Shown here: in pieces, positions 35,870 through 49,422 of the stretch
Layout of the letters: the number at the start of each line of letters is the position of its first letter
How positions within the stretch are numbered: the stretch's first letter is position 1
From: Hedera helix
Taxonomy: Eukaryota > Streptophyta > Magnoliopsida > Apiales > Araliaceae
NCBI GenBank assembly: GCA_947179155.2
Contig: OX359287.1
Coordinates: 1,088,501 to 1,152,500 of the forward strand
Direction of reading: 5' to 3'
Length of the DNA stretch: 64,000 nucleotides
Made by a program: the position numbers and the translations under genes
The notes under the pieces: generated by a model
Seen by the model: only the letters and a program-made list of their open reading frames with translations
What the model was told of the DNA's origin: nothing
Database searches by the model: none

Positions 35870-37500
35870 TAACCAATAGGGTTAAAAATGGACTCTTTCA
35901 TTCTAAAGAACTGACAAATATTTAGAAAGTGTAATGTACAATGTCATCGAATTGCTATGTTGATATGATTATTAGTGGCATATTCAAAGTCTATTGTACA
36001 CATTACACAAACCTCACCAAAGCCTCAAGTATCTGAAACAAGTACTTGATGCTTTTTGAAGAGTCTATTTCTCATATAAACTTACGTGCACTAGAATTCT
36101 AACATCCAATTGAAAGGGGAAACAGTGGAAAAATGGCTCCGTTTAGGTCCTCAGACCTGAAGGGAAATTACATGTTACATGCGGAAACTGAAAACCATGA
36201 GTATTAATAATTTGTTGGATCTTCATGTCAATATGTACAAACACCATGTCAAAAACATAGCAGTATAGCACCGTGTCATACATAACATAATGTTGTAGTC
36301 AAAGAACGAATACATTGCCTTACTATTTTTTTTTAATCAATTTTTGGCAATTGTATAGTCACTCACAGTATTACCAAAATGCAAAAATAAAATAAAAAAT
36401 AAACTAATAATAATGATGATAATGATTTATTGGATGCTAGTACTTAACAAATAATGTAAAACCACAATCCAGATAATAGAATGCAATAGATCAAGAAACC
36501 ATCTATGTAAACACCATGAGATGTAGTCCACAAAAAGAAGCCAGAGCCCTTCCCATTGAATGCACTGTCACCATAATCTGAAGGTTTCCATATAACTCAT
36601 TCGCACTTTCAACGGTATTTAGAATTCCAGGGTGCAAAGTTGTTTTGTGGTAAGCAGAATAAAATCTATGATGCACCTGAAAATTTCACTATACCAAGAA
36701 CTATATACACCAAATTCATTGTCACATTACCATTGAACCAGAGGTGCCAAGATTATCACAGTCAAGTTTCTTCTAGTTTAGGTCTTCAATCAAGTTATGT
36801 TTATTGAAAGTGCAATTTAGCCATACAAACAAAAGTTAGTACTTAAAGGATCTTTTTAACAATCGTTGCAAGCTTATAAATATTTGCAACAGGAATCTGG
36901 GCAACGGTAAGATATAAGAATTAAGACATACTTAATACTTGATTTTAACATTGCATAAAATATCAATCAAATAAATAATTATCTTTCCACAACTCTTCTA
37001 TAGGAAATAGTATTGTCGGGCACAAAAAAGTCTCACACTTAGCTAAAAATTCACGTGTTTGACGAACTGAAAACGAACAGAATATAAAGGAATTGCGCTC
37101 CTATATTAAATAAAAACGAAAAGAAATAGAGTAAAACATATACGAAATGGACTTAAATAGGATTTCAAATACTGTCATTCAAAATGCAAAAGACAAACCT
37201 ATTATACTCTTATTTAAAAGCTTTTCAATGGTTATACATGAATATATATATATATATATATACATAAACAAACAAATGAATATACATAAACTCTACTCTG
37301 TACATCTATTAATAATATTTCAAGTTGATGGTTCAAATTTTGAAGGAATAATAAAAACTAAACAATTTTGTAGGGGGTAGGGTTGAGAGTTTACCGTTTT
37401 ATTTTTTTCTTTGCAACTGGAATTTGGCTCGATTGAGATGGCTTTGTAAATACAGATGGTAGATTTACCTAAAAAGATTCAAATAGATTATAGTAAAAAA
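35870..37500. other. AT-rich DNA, no gene recognised
   Basis: Short open frames only, and no terminal repeats were found. The right end must approach the 3' side of the Helitron (minus strand), but no hairpin plus CTRR end could be placed. Confidence 0.5.
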
Positions 37501-37574
37501 TTTCACAATATATTATAATAAAATAGTTAGGGTTTACAGTAATAATGATCAGCGAAAAGATACTAGCCAGAAAT

Positions 37575-40500
37575 AGTCAAACCTTTTTACATTAAATTGT
37601 GAAACACTTCCTTGAAAATTAAATTCTTTGTAGTATTGCATGTTCATCCATCCTTGTCATAAATTAGTATTTTCAATCCACTCTTGCTTGTAGCTCTTGA
37701 TACTGCTACATACAATTGGCAATGGCCAAAAACTGGACGTGACATATATAGTCCAACATGTGAGAGAGATTGCCCTTGACTCTTATTAATTGTCATGAAA
37801 AAGCAAACAACAAAGGAAAATTATCTACGTTAGAATTTAAAAGGTAATCTAATGTCTGACAGTCTTAAGACCAAGCGAGGTATGATAACTCTGTGTCCAA
37901 AATTGCCAACTGAAATTACTTTTGCTTCTATCACATGCTTTCCTAATTGAGTTACTATTAATCTCATGCTATTGCATAAACTGGAACACTGATCTATATT
38001 TTAGAGCAACATTACAAGAATCCCAATCTTCAACGTTAGCTTGTAGTTTGGCATTCCAAAAGATGTAATGCTATTCAAAAATTCTGGGGTGTAAACACCT
38101 TCATAGCTGTTTGAGTTTTCATCAACCTACTTAGATATGTTACTTCATCACCTGGCCATAAAGACATCACGTATTCATTCACCTTATTTACGGCATCAAG
38201 TGTAGGAGTAAGGATGGCTCAGTCTTGGAAATAAATGCCATCGTTAAAATTTTCCAATAAATTTAGATATGTGGTATCAACAATTGTTGGAAGGGGATTG
38301 ATAGGATCTTTGATAAGAATATCATCAAGAATTTTTACATCTGCTTCACCATCATTAGCTCCTCCAATTGTGTCATCTCCAACTTTCAATATCCAATCAA
38401 AAAATTCTCCCAACTCATCTATATCAGAATTTGAATTTCGAGATTGAAGTCTCATGTTATTTGTTAAAATCAAAACCTTGCAAAACCCCACAAATAGGAA
38501 GAATTTAGAGTTGCCAAAACAACATCTTGTCTACTGGCCTTGGGAATAACAGGTAATATCTGCCTAAAATCTCCACCAAATACAATTACTTTTCCACCAA
38601 ATGGTTGATCTATACTATTTAACTTAGTAAATCTGAGGATGTATCTTAATGTATTATCCAAATTTTCAAAACAATGTTTATGTACCATGGGAACTTCATC
38701 CCATTTAATAAGTCGAGTTTTTCTAAGCAACTCAGCCAATTGACTTCCTTGTTTAATGTTGCAAGTTGAATCCTTAGTAACAATTACTGGGATACAAAAT
38801 CTAAAATGAGTTGTTATACATCTAGGGATAATAAGATAAGCTATTCCACTTAATGTAACAGTTAGTACTATTTCACCATTTGATCGTAGTGTAGAAGATT
38901 AAGTATTTCATATAAAAATCTTCCCAGTTCCCCCATATCCATAAACAAAGAAAACACCTCCTTCATCCCTTAAGACAATATTCATGATGGTTTGATAACT
39001 GTTTCTTTGCTCAGTATTGAAACTAAAAAGCAGAGTTTTATGCTCTTTTTCTAAGTTTATCCTATCATAACAAAGCTCATCTTGAATAAATCTATTTTGT
39101 CCCTCTTCAATAAGTTTTGAACTTGGAAAAAGTAGTGTAGGGTAATCTTGTAAAGTTTTCCCATTGCTTTGTAATAGCTTTTCAATTTCAGCAAAAGTAT
39201 AACTCTTCAATTGGTCATCACTCATTTCCTCTACTCATTAAGAAAGAAAAATATAAAATATAAGAATTCCAAGTTAAAAGTTTGATAAATAATTGAAAAA
39301 AATAACATAATGAAAAAACTAATATATTCTTAAGATGTGACATAGATAATAAATTGCTTAAAAATTGAAAAATGAGACATTTAATTTGGCGAGGAGACAA
39401 TAGAAGATAATGAATTAATAATTAAAATTTTATTTATAAGAGAAGGCATTAGAAATTAGTGATTATGTAGACTAATTTTAAATGGTATTATAATCAGAAT
39501 ATATTACATATGATATTAATGTGAAAGAAGTAGCAAGTCATGCATGCATTTAATCGCAAATATATTATGCATTTCACAGTGTTGGAGTACCTAATTTGAT
39601 ATCTTATCCTGAAATACATGTATTATACTATAAACATGTACATTTCCACCTATAACTACCAATATGGATGAGATTTAAGTGATAATTTATCTTAAGGTAA
39701 CTGATATTATGGATATTGATTGGAATAAAGCCATACTATATCATGAGTCGATCCAATGCAGAGAATGGTATTTCTTTTTAACTTTATGTTTATTTAAACA
39801 TAGGATCCATTATATTTTCAAAAAACAAATTCAGTTATTAAACAATGAACAAATATAAATTCTAAAACCCAATTGATATAATTAACTATCAAAGCAGAAA
39901 AGTAATTGTTAAAAAAATTACTAATCAATGTAAAAAAGCTGACAGATTGAAGGAGATACATTATAAAGAAAATGTACAAACTTATTATGAAATTTAAATT
40001 TGGTTCAAGTTGAAGGTGTAATATCTATTTAATAATAACAAATGGTTGTTTTAACTTAATGTAATAATTGACAAAAGATAAGATATCAAAATTCAAAATT
40101 GCAAAGCAATAGACAATGGTTCTAAAAAAAATTATAGTTAAATATTTCAAATATCAAACATGTGACATGTAAACAAAAATTACAAATACAAAAAAGAAAA
40201 CATGTGCATTACGATTGTAAATGATTTTCATCATTCAAAATAAAACGCAATAAAAGAGGTAGATTTTGTTTATTTTTCTTATGTAATGAACGTTTGCCTA
40301 AAAAAAGAATTTTTTTTATATAGTATTGCTAAACATACCTATATATTGCAGGATCTTTTTTTGTTTATGAAGAATATCTTTCCCAAGAAGATTCCATGTC
40401 TTCTCCCAAACTATTTCAGGCCTTGAAAGACAATTTAAAAATAGTAAAGTCATAAAAGACTCCATAAATAATGAGTTTAACCCCAAATTAATGCTTTTGT

Positions 40501-40722
40501 TATGCCATCTATATATTCTTTATCATCATCCAATAAACTTAATGTATAACATGCCTATTTGAATGATGGATATAAAACCCCATTCACATTCTTGATATCA
40601 TCATAACATGTTGCACCTTTGACTGTGTTTAGCAAAACCCTCAAGTAATATCATTCTCCACTCCCTGGAGGAACGTAGAATATTCTACCAACGCTTACCC
40701 GTTGCTTTCTTGGGCACCATTT
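37575..40722 (-). pseudogene. Helitron Pif1-like helicase, degraded
   Basis: From high to low coordinates: a linker with GRIFYVPPGSGE near 40670 and LLDDDKEYIDG near 40510; a segment 39225-38908 ending in Walker A GYGGTGK; 38739-38470 with Walker B-like KWDEVPM and GGDFRQILPVIPK; 38491-38219; and the C-terminal motif INKSQGQSLSHVGLY with LYVAVSRA near 37700-37800. In intact Helitrons this 5'-to-3' helicase unwinds DNA for rolling-circle transposition. Here several stops (for example after GSGE) and gaps make it non-functional. A host PIF1 gene is excluded by its fusion to Rep-type sequence and its decay. Confidence 0.85.
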
Positions 40723-42294
40723 TATTAGAATCTATATGTATGATTTGATAATACAAAAGTAATTAATGTATATTTATTCAATAGCTTCTGTAAAGTCCTT
40801 ATCTGAGATTTATTGTACAAGGACTTAGAATAGATTGATCAAACTTGTTAGGTTGATATTTGAGCTAATGTTATGTATATATTGATAAGGTTAGATCATT
40901 TGTAAAGTTACTCTGCATGTTCATAAAGTCTTTACTGATCGTAGAGTATCGTAAGCTAATAAGACAGAGGTCATGATCGTCAACACAAATGTGTAAGCTA
41001 TCTGAGCAATCGTAGAACAAGTCTTGAAGCTGCCAAAACAATCTTGAAGTATCATAAAGTACCTCTGCTGAATCGTAACATGAAAGTTATTAGCATAACA
41101 CTCTAGTAGTTCGTAAAGCATCAAAAGCATCTAAAGTATTAGTCAGAAACAGTCTACTATCAATAACGTAGAGCTGTATTCAAAATCTTAAAGCTGGTAT
41201 CAAAATTGACACCAAAACTGAAAGCTATTAAATAAAGAAGTTCTCAGAGTTTGCTCCAGCATCATAAAGCACAGTTAGTAGAGCAGATCTTATAACATCT
41301 CACTAACTCAGAGAGAGCATTCGTAGAGTTAAGAACATTAAGTATCCTATATCAGTCTACATTGCAGAGCATCAATATAAAAGTTTTAAGAATGTTTCTC
41401 ACCATCTTCAAATTCAGAAAGGAAGATCAGAAAGACTGCATTGTAGAAAGTCGGTCACCTCAGTTCGGAGGTAGGTGAGAACTACTGACTGATGGGATAT
41501 ACTAGGTCCAGAAGAAAACCTTTCTATCTACTCCAAAGTCAGAAAATCATTAAAAGCACTATTAGAACATTAAATGCTCCAACGAAACTCTTCAACGAAA
41601 CTATTTCTAAAAAGTTATAAAAACTTATGATGATTCAAATCCAAAAATACAAAACATACAAGTACAAAGCCAAACCTCTGCAAAAGCAAAAAAGAAGAAA
41701 TCTACTCTACGAACACATAAAAAGAAATACTTGTTCAATGCTGCTAAGTACCAGAAGAATTCGAGCATCATTGCAAAGTTTAACAACACCTTAAAATCAA
41801 TCAACAATCAATTGTGATTCACTTGATCTCTGCGATTATTATACCAAGTTAGAATGACTTGAAGAGGTCTAAGTGTTCTAGACTAAGTATCTAAATATTA
41901 TGAGACTTGGTGATTTGAAGGAATCTAAGTGATTCAGTTGTAATATGGTCTGAGTGAACTTATCCTTAGTGGGTATCCTACTTGTTGAAGTAGAATAGTG
42001 GGTTAGGAACATTGATACTCCGCACCACTTAAAACATCTTATGCTATTTATTTTCAGCATTTATTTTCTATCATTGACTGTTATAAACTGTTATATCTAT
42101 CAATGACTCATCTTCACATACACCAAAGATAGAATCATGATTTCATTAAATCTTTAAGGGGGTTTTTAATACTAATATTCCACTATGCTAAATTAATTAA
42201 ATAAATTAATTATCTGCTACTTGATCTTTTAAATGAACAAAAGTTTTTAAAGATCTATTCAACCCCCCATTCTAGATCTCTTTAAGAACCAACA
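40723..42294 (+). repeat. 5' LTR of the SIRE-like copia element
   Basis: It begins TATTAGAATCTATATG and ends AACCAACA. It has many scattered substitutions and small indels against the right LTR, including loss of about 13 bp near its 3' end, so this insertion is clearly older than the copia element at 283. Confidence 0.88.
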
Positions 42295-42359
42295 AGTGAT
42301 ATCAGAGCAGGTTCTCACAATATAAAGCTTAAACACTTTGAGTTGATCATATAACACAC

Positions 42360-43600
42360 AATAAAAGTGATTCTGAGTTTAATGGTGAAAATGAGTTACT
42401 CTGTCTTAACAGAGAAAAGTTTGCTAATTAGGATGTTCATCTACAAGAATATCTGGATGGTATAAATGCTTATATAAACAATGTAGGAACTAATGGTCAA
42501 TGCATTTAAACAGAACTAATTCCCATCTATGATGATACAAATGAAATAATGTTCAATCATAGAGTTGAAAGATCATGGAGTGAAATAAAAAGTTGCTCTA
42601 GCTCAAATTAAAATGATGAAGAAGATTTTCATATAGACAAATTCAGTCTAATGACCATAGAAGAAAAATCAAACAAATCCACTGATAGTCGAGAAATTAA
42701 TATAAGTGAGGTATTTGATTTTAACTCTTATAATATAGATATTGATGATTTAAGAACTGCGTTATAAGATATAACTAAAGATCTGCATCAATATATGAAG
42801 TCTTTCAGAGTTTTATCAAAGGACTATTCATTTCTCTAATAGCAAAAAGAGAAAGCTCTGGTAGAGTTGAAAACCGCTTTACAAAGTGCTGCCTCTTTTG
42901 CCAATCTTGAGGTTGAGAATGCTCACTTGAGAACAATAAATGAGCTAAATGATCAATGAGAGTTAACTCTAACCTCTAAGATAGAGGATCTAGAAAAGAC
43001 TATTTCTATATAGAATCATTCTTCTGTATCGATGGATTCATTGATTGAAAGTTAGAGGTTTGTCTTTGATAAATCAGGATTATGATTTGAAAATTCTCCC
43101 TCAGTTTTAAATATGGTTCATAGAATGGAGATTAATAATGATAGTGCTGCTAAGTTTAATAAAGATATTATATTTGTAAAATCCATAAATACTGATGAAC
43201 TTAACATTCAAAATTGAACTACAGACCATATTGTTGTTCTTAAAAATAACATATCACATACTGGTCTTGGTTTTGTGAAACTAAAGTGTAAGCTAGAGTC
43301 TACGGTAATGATTAGAGAAATCGTAGAATCGAGTAAAACCAACCCTACGAATCTACCAGGCATGAATAATAGAACTAACTTCTACTCTATGAAAATACAA
43401 AATCGTAGAATAGCATGGCAATATAAGAAATTCAAGTCAAAAAGAATAACTGGATATAAGAATCGTATACAAGAGTTTCAAGTAGAAAAATTCAACAATA
43501 TTAAGTCATCCATACATAATATTAAATGTTATATATGACATAATTTTGATTATAATGCTGCAGTGTGTTATAATTATCCATCAGTTCATAAGAAACCCAA
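42360..43600 (+). pseudogene. Gag region of the SIRE-like element, degraded
   Basis: Many stops separate short gag-like frames, among them 43275-43538. That frame runs into a zinc-knuckle remnant (CYI, stop, HNFDYNAAVCYNY near 43530) in which the CCHC pattern is damaged. Long coiled, Lys/Glu-rich text upstream fits copia Gag. The position between the primer site and the protease supports the call. Confidence 0.7.
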
Positions 43601-43689
43601 AGTTAAGCAAATTTAGGTACCAAAATGCACTAACATAAAAGGATCCAAGCTAGTCTGGATACCAAAATGAAGAATGACTTATTTTACAG

Positions 43690-46600
43690 GCACCTAGATC
43701 TATTAAATTCATTTGGTATCTTGATAGTGGATGTTCAAGGCATATGACAGAAAACAAAACTCTTTTGTTAAACTTTAAAGAGAAAGATGGTCCTGCTATT
43801 ATCTTTGGAGATAACTATTTTGGAAAGACCAGAGGCTATGGTTCTATTAGAAATGGGGTAGTATCTTTTAGTAAGGTTGCCTATATGGATCGTTTGAAAC
43901 ACAACTTGCTAAGTATCAGTCAACTATGTGATAAAGGTCATCAAGTCATTTTCCTCAACAATCAATGTGAAGTCAGATATCTTAAAAACAACTCATTAAA
44001 GCTGACTGGATCTAGAGAAGGAAATATCTATGTAGACAATCTTGCTGAGTTCAATTCTTCATAAACAACTTGCTTTCTTGCTAAAGCCTTAGAAGATATG
44101 AGTTGGGTATGGCATAAAAGATTACCTCATCTCAACTTCAAAAGCATGTCAAAACTTATCTCTAAAGACCTTGTTACAGGTTTGCCAAGGCTAAGTTATG
44201 GCAACGAAAGACCATGTAAGGCATGTCAGCTTGGAAAACAGACAAAGAGTTTATTCAAAAGTAAAATTGCCAATTCAAATGTGAGGCCCCTACAGTTGTT
44301 GCACATGGATTTCTTTGTGCCAATAACAACGGTTAGACTTGGAGGTAAGAGATACTCACTAGTCGCCATGGATGACTACACCAGATACACATAGGTATTC
44401 TTCTTAAGCTCTAAAGACGAAACCAGCAATCAGCTGATCATATTATTCAAACTGGTCATGAATGAACAAGAAAAGATGATGGCAATTAAAAGTGATCATG
44501 GAAGAGATTTTGATTTTTTTGAGATAGAACTGTGAAGATAATAGAATTCAACATAATTTCTTAGCTCTAAGGACTCCACAGCAGAATGGAATAGCTGAAA
44601 GGAAGAACAAAACTTTGATTGAAGTAGGAAGAACACTTCTAGCAGCTGCGCATCTCCTAGAATATTTTTAGGCAGAAGCTGTCAGCACTGTTTGCTACAC
44701 TCAAAACAGATCATTAATTCACTCTAAGCTCAAGAAAACACCTTATGAGTTATGGAAAGGAAGAAAGCCAAACAAAAGTTACTTTCATATTTTTGGTTAT
44801 ACATGCTATATTCTAAATAATAGTAAGAGATACTTAACAAAATTTCAGCCCAAGTCAGACGAAGGAATATTTATCAAATACTTTATGAATAACAAAGCTT
44901 ATAGAGTGTTCAATAACAAATCATTAAGCGTTGAAATTTCGATTCATATAACCTTTGATGAATCTAACTGAGGAAATCCTAAGAAAGCTATATCATATGA
45001 TAAAGTTATAGAAATGGATCCTTCGATCGCAGAGCAAGATAATCCTACGATTGTAGAAGCTAAAGTCACAAAGCCAGATCCAACAATCATAATACCAGAT
45101 CAAGATATTATCGAACAGCCAGACCCTAAAGAGAATACTCTACGAAATATTGAAGCTGATCCAGGACAAAATTTTGAAGAGCTTAGACAAGAAGGCACAA
45201 GGACAGATGTTTCAATTGAAAGAAGATGGATGAAGGATCACACTCAAGATCTAATCATTGGAGATCCATCTGCCATAGTCAGAATAAGGCCAGCCACTCA
45301 AAATGAGAGTGTTTACCTGAGCTTACTCTCTTAAATGGAACCTAAGAAGATTGAAAAAGCCATGGAAGATTCAAGCTAGATAAAAGCTATGCAAGAGGAG
45401 CTAAATCAATTTGAAAAAAGTAAGGTTTGGAGGCTAGTTCCAAGACCAAAAGATCATCCTATTATCGACATCAAGTGGGTTTTCAGAAACAAGATGAATG
45501 GAAATGGTGTAATTACTTTAAATAAATCAAGGATGGTAGCAAAAGGCTTTTCTCAAGAAGAAAGAATCGACTATGATGAGACATTTTTTTCATGTTGCTA
45601 GATTAGAAGCAATCAAAATATTTCTAGCTTATGTAACCTTTATGAAATTTAAAGTCTTTTACATTCCTAAATGGTGAACTTCAAAAAGGAGTCTATGTTG
45701 AACAACCTCCAGGTTTTATCAATCAATCTCATTTAAATTATGTTTATAGATTAGATAAAGCACTCTACGGTTTGAAACAAGCACCTAGAGCATGGTATGA
45801 AATCCTCACTTCTTTTTAACTGAAAATGGATTTGTTAGAGGAAAAGTTGACACAACACTATTTCCAAGAAAGCACAAAAATAAGATTCTATTAGTACAAA
45901 TCTATGTAGATGATATTATTTTTGTTTCCACTGATAAAAAATTATGTGAGAGATTTGCTAAGTTGATGCGGAGTAAATTTGAAATGAGCATGATGGGGGA
46001 TCTAAATTTCTTTCTTGGACTACAAGTAAAGTAGATTGAAGATAAAATCTTCATAAACCAGGCCAAGTACATCAAAGATCAACTTAAAAAGTATGGCATG
46101 AAATCTGCAACTCTCATGAAAACTCCTATAGCATTTGCAACCAAACTAGACAAAGATGAATATGAGAAAAATATTGATATAACTCAATACAGAGGTATGA
46201 TCAGATCTCTTTTGTACTTAACTACTAGCAAACAAGATATTATGTTCTCTACTTGTATTTGTGCTAGATTTCAAGCTAACCCTAAAGAATCTCACTTAGT
46301 GGCTGTAAAAAGGATTTTCAGGTATCTCATGGGCACTCCACATTTGGAACTATAGTATCCCAATGAGTCTCTCTTTAATCTGATTGGTTATTCAAATGCA
46401 GACTTTGCAGGATGCAAGATGGATAGAAAAAGCATGCGTGGCACATGTCAACTGCTAGGAAATAGACTTATCTCATGGTTTAGTAAAAAGCAAAATTTAG
46501 TGTAAACTTCAATTGCAGAAGCTGAGTACATTGTTGCTAGAAGTTGATGTGCTCAAATTCTATAGATGAGGAATTAACTAGTTGAGTATGGGTTTGAATT

Positions 46601-46850
46601 AAATTATATTCCTATATTCTGTGATAATATTAGTGCTATATCAATTACTCATAATCCTGTCATGCATTCTAGAACAAAGCACATAGAAATTAGATATCAT
46701 TTTATCAAATATCATGTGCAAAATAGAAATATTGTACTACATTTTGTTCCAACTGAAGATCAACTTACTGATGTGTTTACTAAGCCATTAGACGAATCTA
46801 GATTTGATAAGTTGATCTGTTAGTTAGGTATGTTAAATTTACATACATAA
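43690..46850 (+). pseudogene. Pol of the SIRE-like element, degraded
   Basis: In order: protease LDSGCSRHM near 43720; GAG-pre-integrase (VWHKRLPHLNFKSMSKLI, CKACQLGKQTKS) in 44098-44394; integrase with LHMDFF and QNGIAERKNK near 44585; a spacer; reverse transcriptase with WVFRNKMNGNG, YDETF, YGLKQAPRAWYE and catalytic YVDD at 45903-45914; and RNase H to about 46850 (AEAEY-like text, RTKHIEIRYHF). At least a dozen stops or shifts interrupt it. The fragments at 43744-44064, 44098-44394, 45014-45334, 45389-45601 and 46098-46355 are its open pieces. Confidence 0.9.
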
Positions 46851-47830
46851 TACTATATTTTTGGAAGTTTCTAATTATGCAGGTGAAAATCGTAGAATGG
46901 ACGGTTGAGTAAAGAACAATTATAGAATGATTCTAAGATCAGAAGCAAGTTGTAGAACTAAAAGAGATCGTAGAATGATATTTTACCCTAAGAAGAAGTT
47001 GAAGCGGTTACTTTATGGCAAGTGTAGTTCATGCTCGTTAAAATCAAGGGAATGCCAAAAGTTATTATACATCAGTTGTTAACTACAACTTTAAAGGGAT
47101 GTGCAAGTCAATCAACTATCTACACGTTTTCCACTCAACCAAATTTATGGGAAAGTGATAGGAATAAAATTCAAAGTTTCTAAGAGTTTTATCATATCAA
47201 ACTCAGCTAATATGCAATGAGCCCTTCTACCTAGGGTATCAAAGATGTTAAGTAATCTTTATCTCAGATATATATTGCTCTTCATTTGTTCATTCATTTT
47301 TTTATTCTGATGAAGATGTCGTAGAGTTAATCTCTATGAATGTTGAGCAACCTGAAACTCCCATTTGCTTTAATGAAGATTATCTCCCTAAAACAGATTC
47401 TGTTGAACTCCATGAAACTTTGCATGAGATTTTATTGGATAATGAGTTATCTGCACAGATAAGATCCATCATTCAGCTAATGACTTATCTTCTACAAAAT
47501 GATGAAAAAAAGGGAGAGAGAAGAAGGATAAGTAAGGGAGAGAAGATAAGAAGGATAAGTAAGTGAAGAAAAGCCTTTATGGAGGAGAAGGAACCAAGGT
47601 AAGCAAGCAGGGGAATAATAAGAAGAATGAGGAGAAGCCAAAGCAAGCAAATTATCTTCTTCTTTTTTTATGTATGAATTGTTTTTAATCATTATTGCTA
47701 TAAATAAAATGATCATTTTGCATTAGTAATACAGTGGCTTACTGTATTTTAAGTCATACTTTAAATTCGAGCAAATACATTGATGAATTGGTTACACTGT
47801 TGATTTTATCATCATCAAATAAAGGAAGAT
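46851..47830 (+). other. Spacer between pol and the 3' LTR of the SIRE-like element
   Basis: A 0.98-kb stretch follows RNase H. SIRE-type elements can carry an extra ORF here. One 76-residue open frame (47336-47566, acidic then Lys/Arg-rich) is visible but has no membrane segment or family signature, so I call no gene. The end is the A/G-rich polypurine region before 47831. Confidence 0.5.
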
Positions 47831-49422
47831 TATTAGAATCTATATGTATGATTTGATGATATAAAAGTAATTAATGTATATTTGTTCAGTAACTTCTGTA
47901 AAGTCCTTATATAAGATTTATTGTACAAGAACTTAGAATAGATTGATCAAACTTCTTAAGTTAATCTTTGAGCTAATGTTATGTATAGCTTGATAAGGTC
48001 AGATATTTTGTAAAATTACTCAGCATATTCTTAAAAGTCTTTACTGATCGTAGAGTATCTTGAGTTCATAAGACAGAAGTAAAGATCGTTAAGCAAATGT
48101 GTAAGCTATCTAAGCAATCGTAGAACAAGTCTTGAACTGCCGAAACAATCTTGAAGTATCGTAAAGTAACTCTGCTCAATCGTAATATGAAAGCTGTTAA
48201 TAGAGCACTCTAGTAGTTCGTAGAGCAGCAAAAGTATTAGTAAAAAATAGTTTAATATCAGGAACATAGAGTTGTATTCAGAATCGTAAAGCTGCTATTC
48301 GCAGAGTATGCTCCAGCATCGTAAAACACTGTTGGTAGAGTAGATCTTAGAACATCTCACTGACTCAGAGAAAGGCATTCATAGAGTTGAGAACATTAAG
48401 TATCCTATATCAGTCTACGTTATTCATTGAACTTGACGACCAAGTAAAGATTGAAGATATTGCAAGAACGGTTATAAGTCTGACAAGTACAAAATATTGC
48501 AAAGCATCAATATAAAAATTTCAAGAATGTTTCTCACCATCTTCAAATTTAGAAAGCAAGATCAGTAAGACTGCATTGTAAAAAGTCTGTCACTTCAGTT
48601 CAGAGGTAGGTGAGAAGTACTGACTGATGGGATATACTAGGTCCAGAAGAAAGTCTTATATCTACCCCAAAGTCAGAAGAACATTAAAAACACTATCAGA
48701 ATATTAAATGCTCCAACAAAACTATTTATAAAAAGATATAAAAACTTATGATGATTCAAATCCAAAAATGTGAATCACACAAGTACAAAGTCAAACCTCT
48801 ACAAAAGCAAAAAGAAGAAATCTACTCTACGAACACAGAAGAAGAAGTACTTGTTCAACGCTGCTAAGTACCAGAAGAATTCGAGCATCATTGCAAAGTT
48901 TAGCAGCACCTTAAAATCAATCAACAATCAGTTGTGATTCACTTGATTTGTGTGATTATTATACGAAGTCAGAGTGACTTGAAGTGGTCTAAGTGTTCTA
49001 GACTAAGTGTTTAAATATTTTGAGCCTTAGTGACTAGAAGGAATCTAAGTGATTCAGTTGTAATATGGTCTGAGTGAACTTATCCTTAGTGGATATCCTA
49101 CTTGTTGAAGTAGAAGAGTGGGCTAGGAGCGTGGATACTCTGAACCACTTAAAACATCTTGTGTTATTTACTTTAAACATTTCTTTTCTGTCATCGACTG
49201 CTATAAACTATTATATCTTTCAGCGACTCATCTTCACATACACCAAAGATAGAATCACGATTTCATTAAATCTTTAAGGGGATTTTTTATACTAATATTC
49301 CGCTGTGCTAAATTAATTAAATAAATTAATTATCTGATACTTGATCTTTTAAATAAACAATTTTTTTTAAAGATCTATTCAACCCCCCTTCTAGATCTCT
49401 ATTGTGCCTCTGGGAACTAACA
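47831..49422 (+). repeat. 3' LTR of the SIRE-like copia element
   Basis: It starts TATTAGAATCTATATG after a purine run and ends CTGGGAACTAACA. It has the same overall content as the left LTR, including clusters of ATCGTAGA(A/G)-type motifs. Confidence 0.88.

Larger units (their letters stand above)
40723..49422 (+). mobile_element. Ty1/copia retrotransposon, SIRE-like, inserted in the Helitron
   Basis: LTRs of about 1572 bp (40723-42294) and 1592 bp (47831-49422) bound the element. The left LTR is followed by a primer site (TGATATCAGAGC) and the right is preceded by an A/G-rich tract. The flanks are CATTT and TATTT, a 4/5 match to a target duplication. The Helitron protein text resumes exactly across the insertion. 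The length (8.7 kb), long LTRs and protein text (LDSGCSRHM, YGLKQAPRAWYE) fit the SIRE/Maximus group; that lineage call is tentative. The coding region is badly broken. Confidence 0.9.

Noticed and set aside
38219..39225. A host PIF1 helicase gene
   Set aside because: The pieces are broken by stops, lie collinear with Helitron Rep sequence, and have the Helitron C-terminal arrangement.
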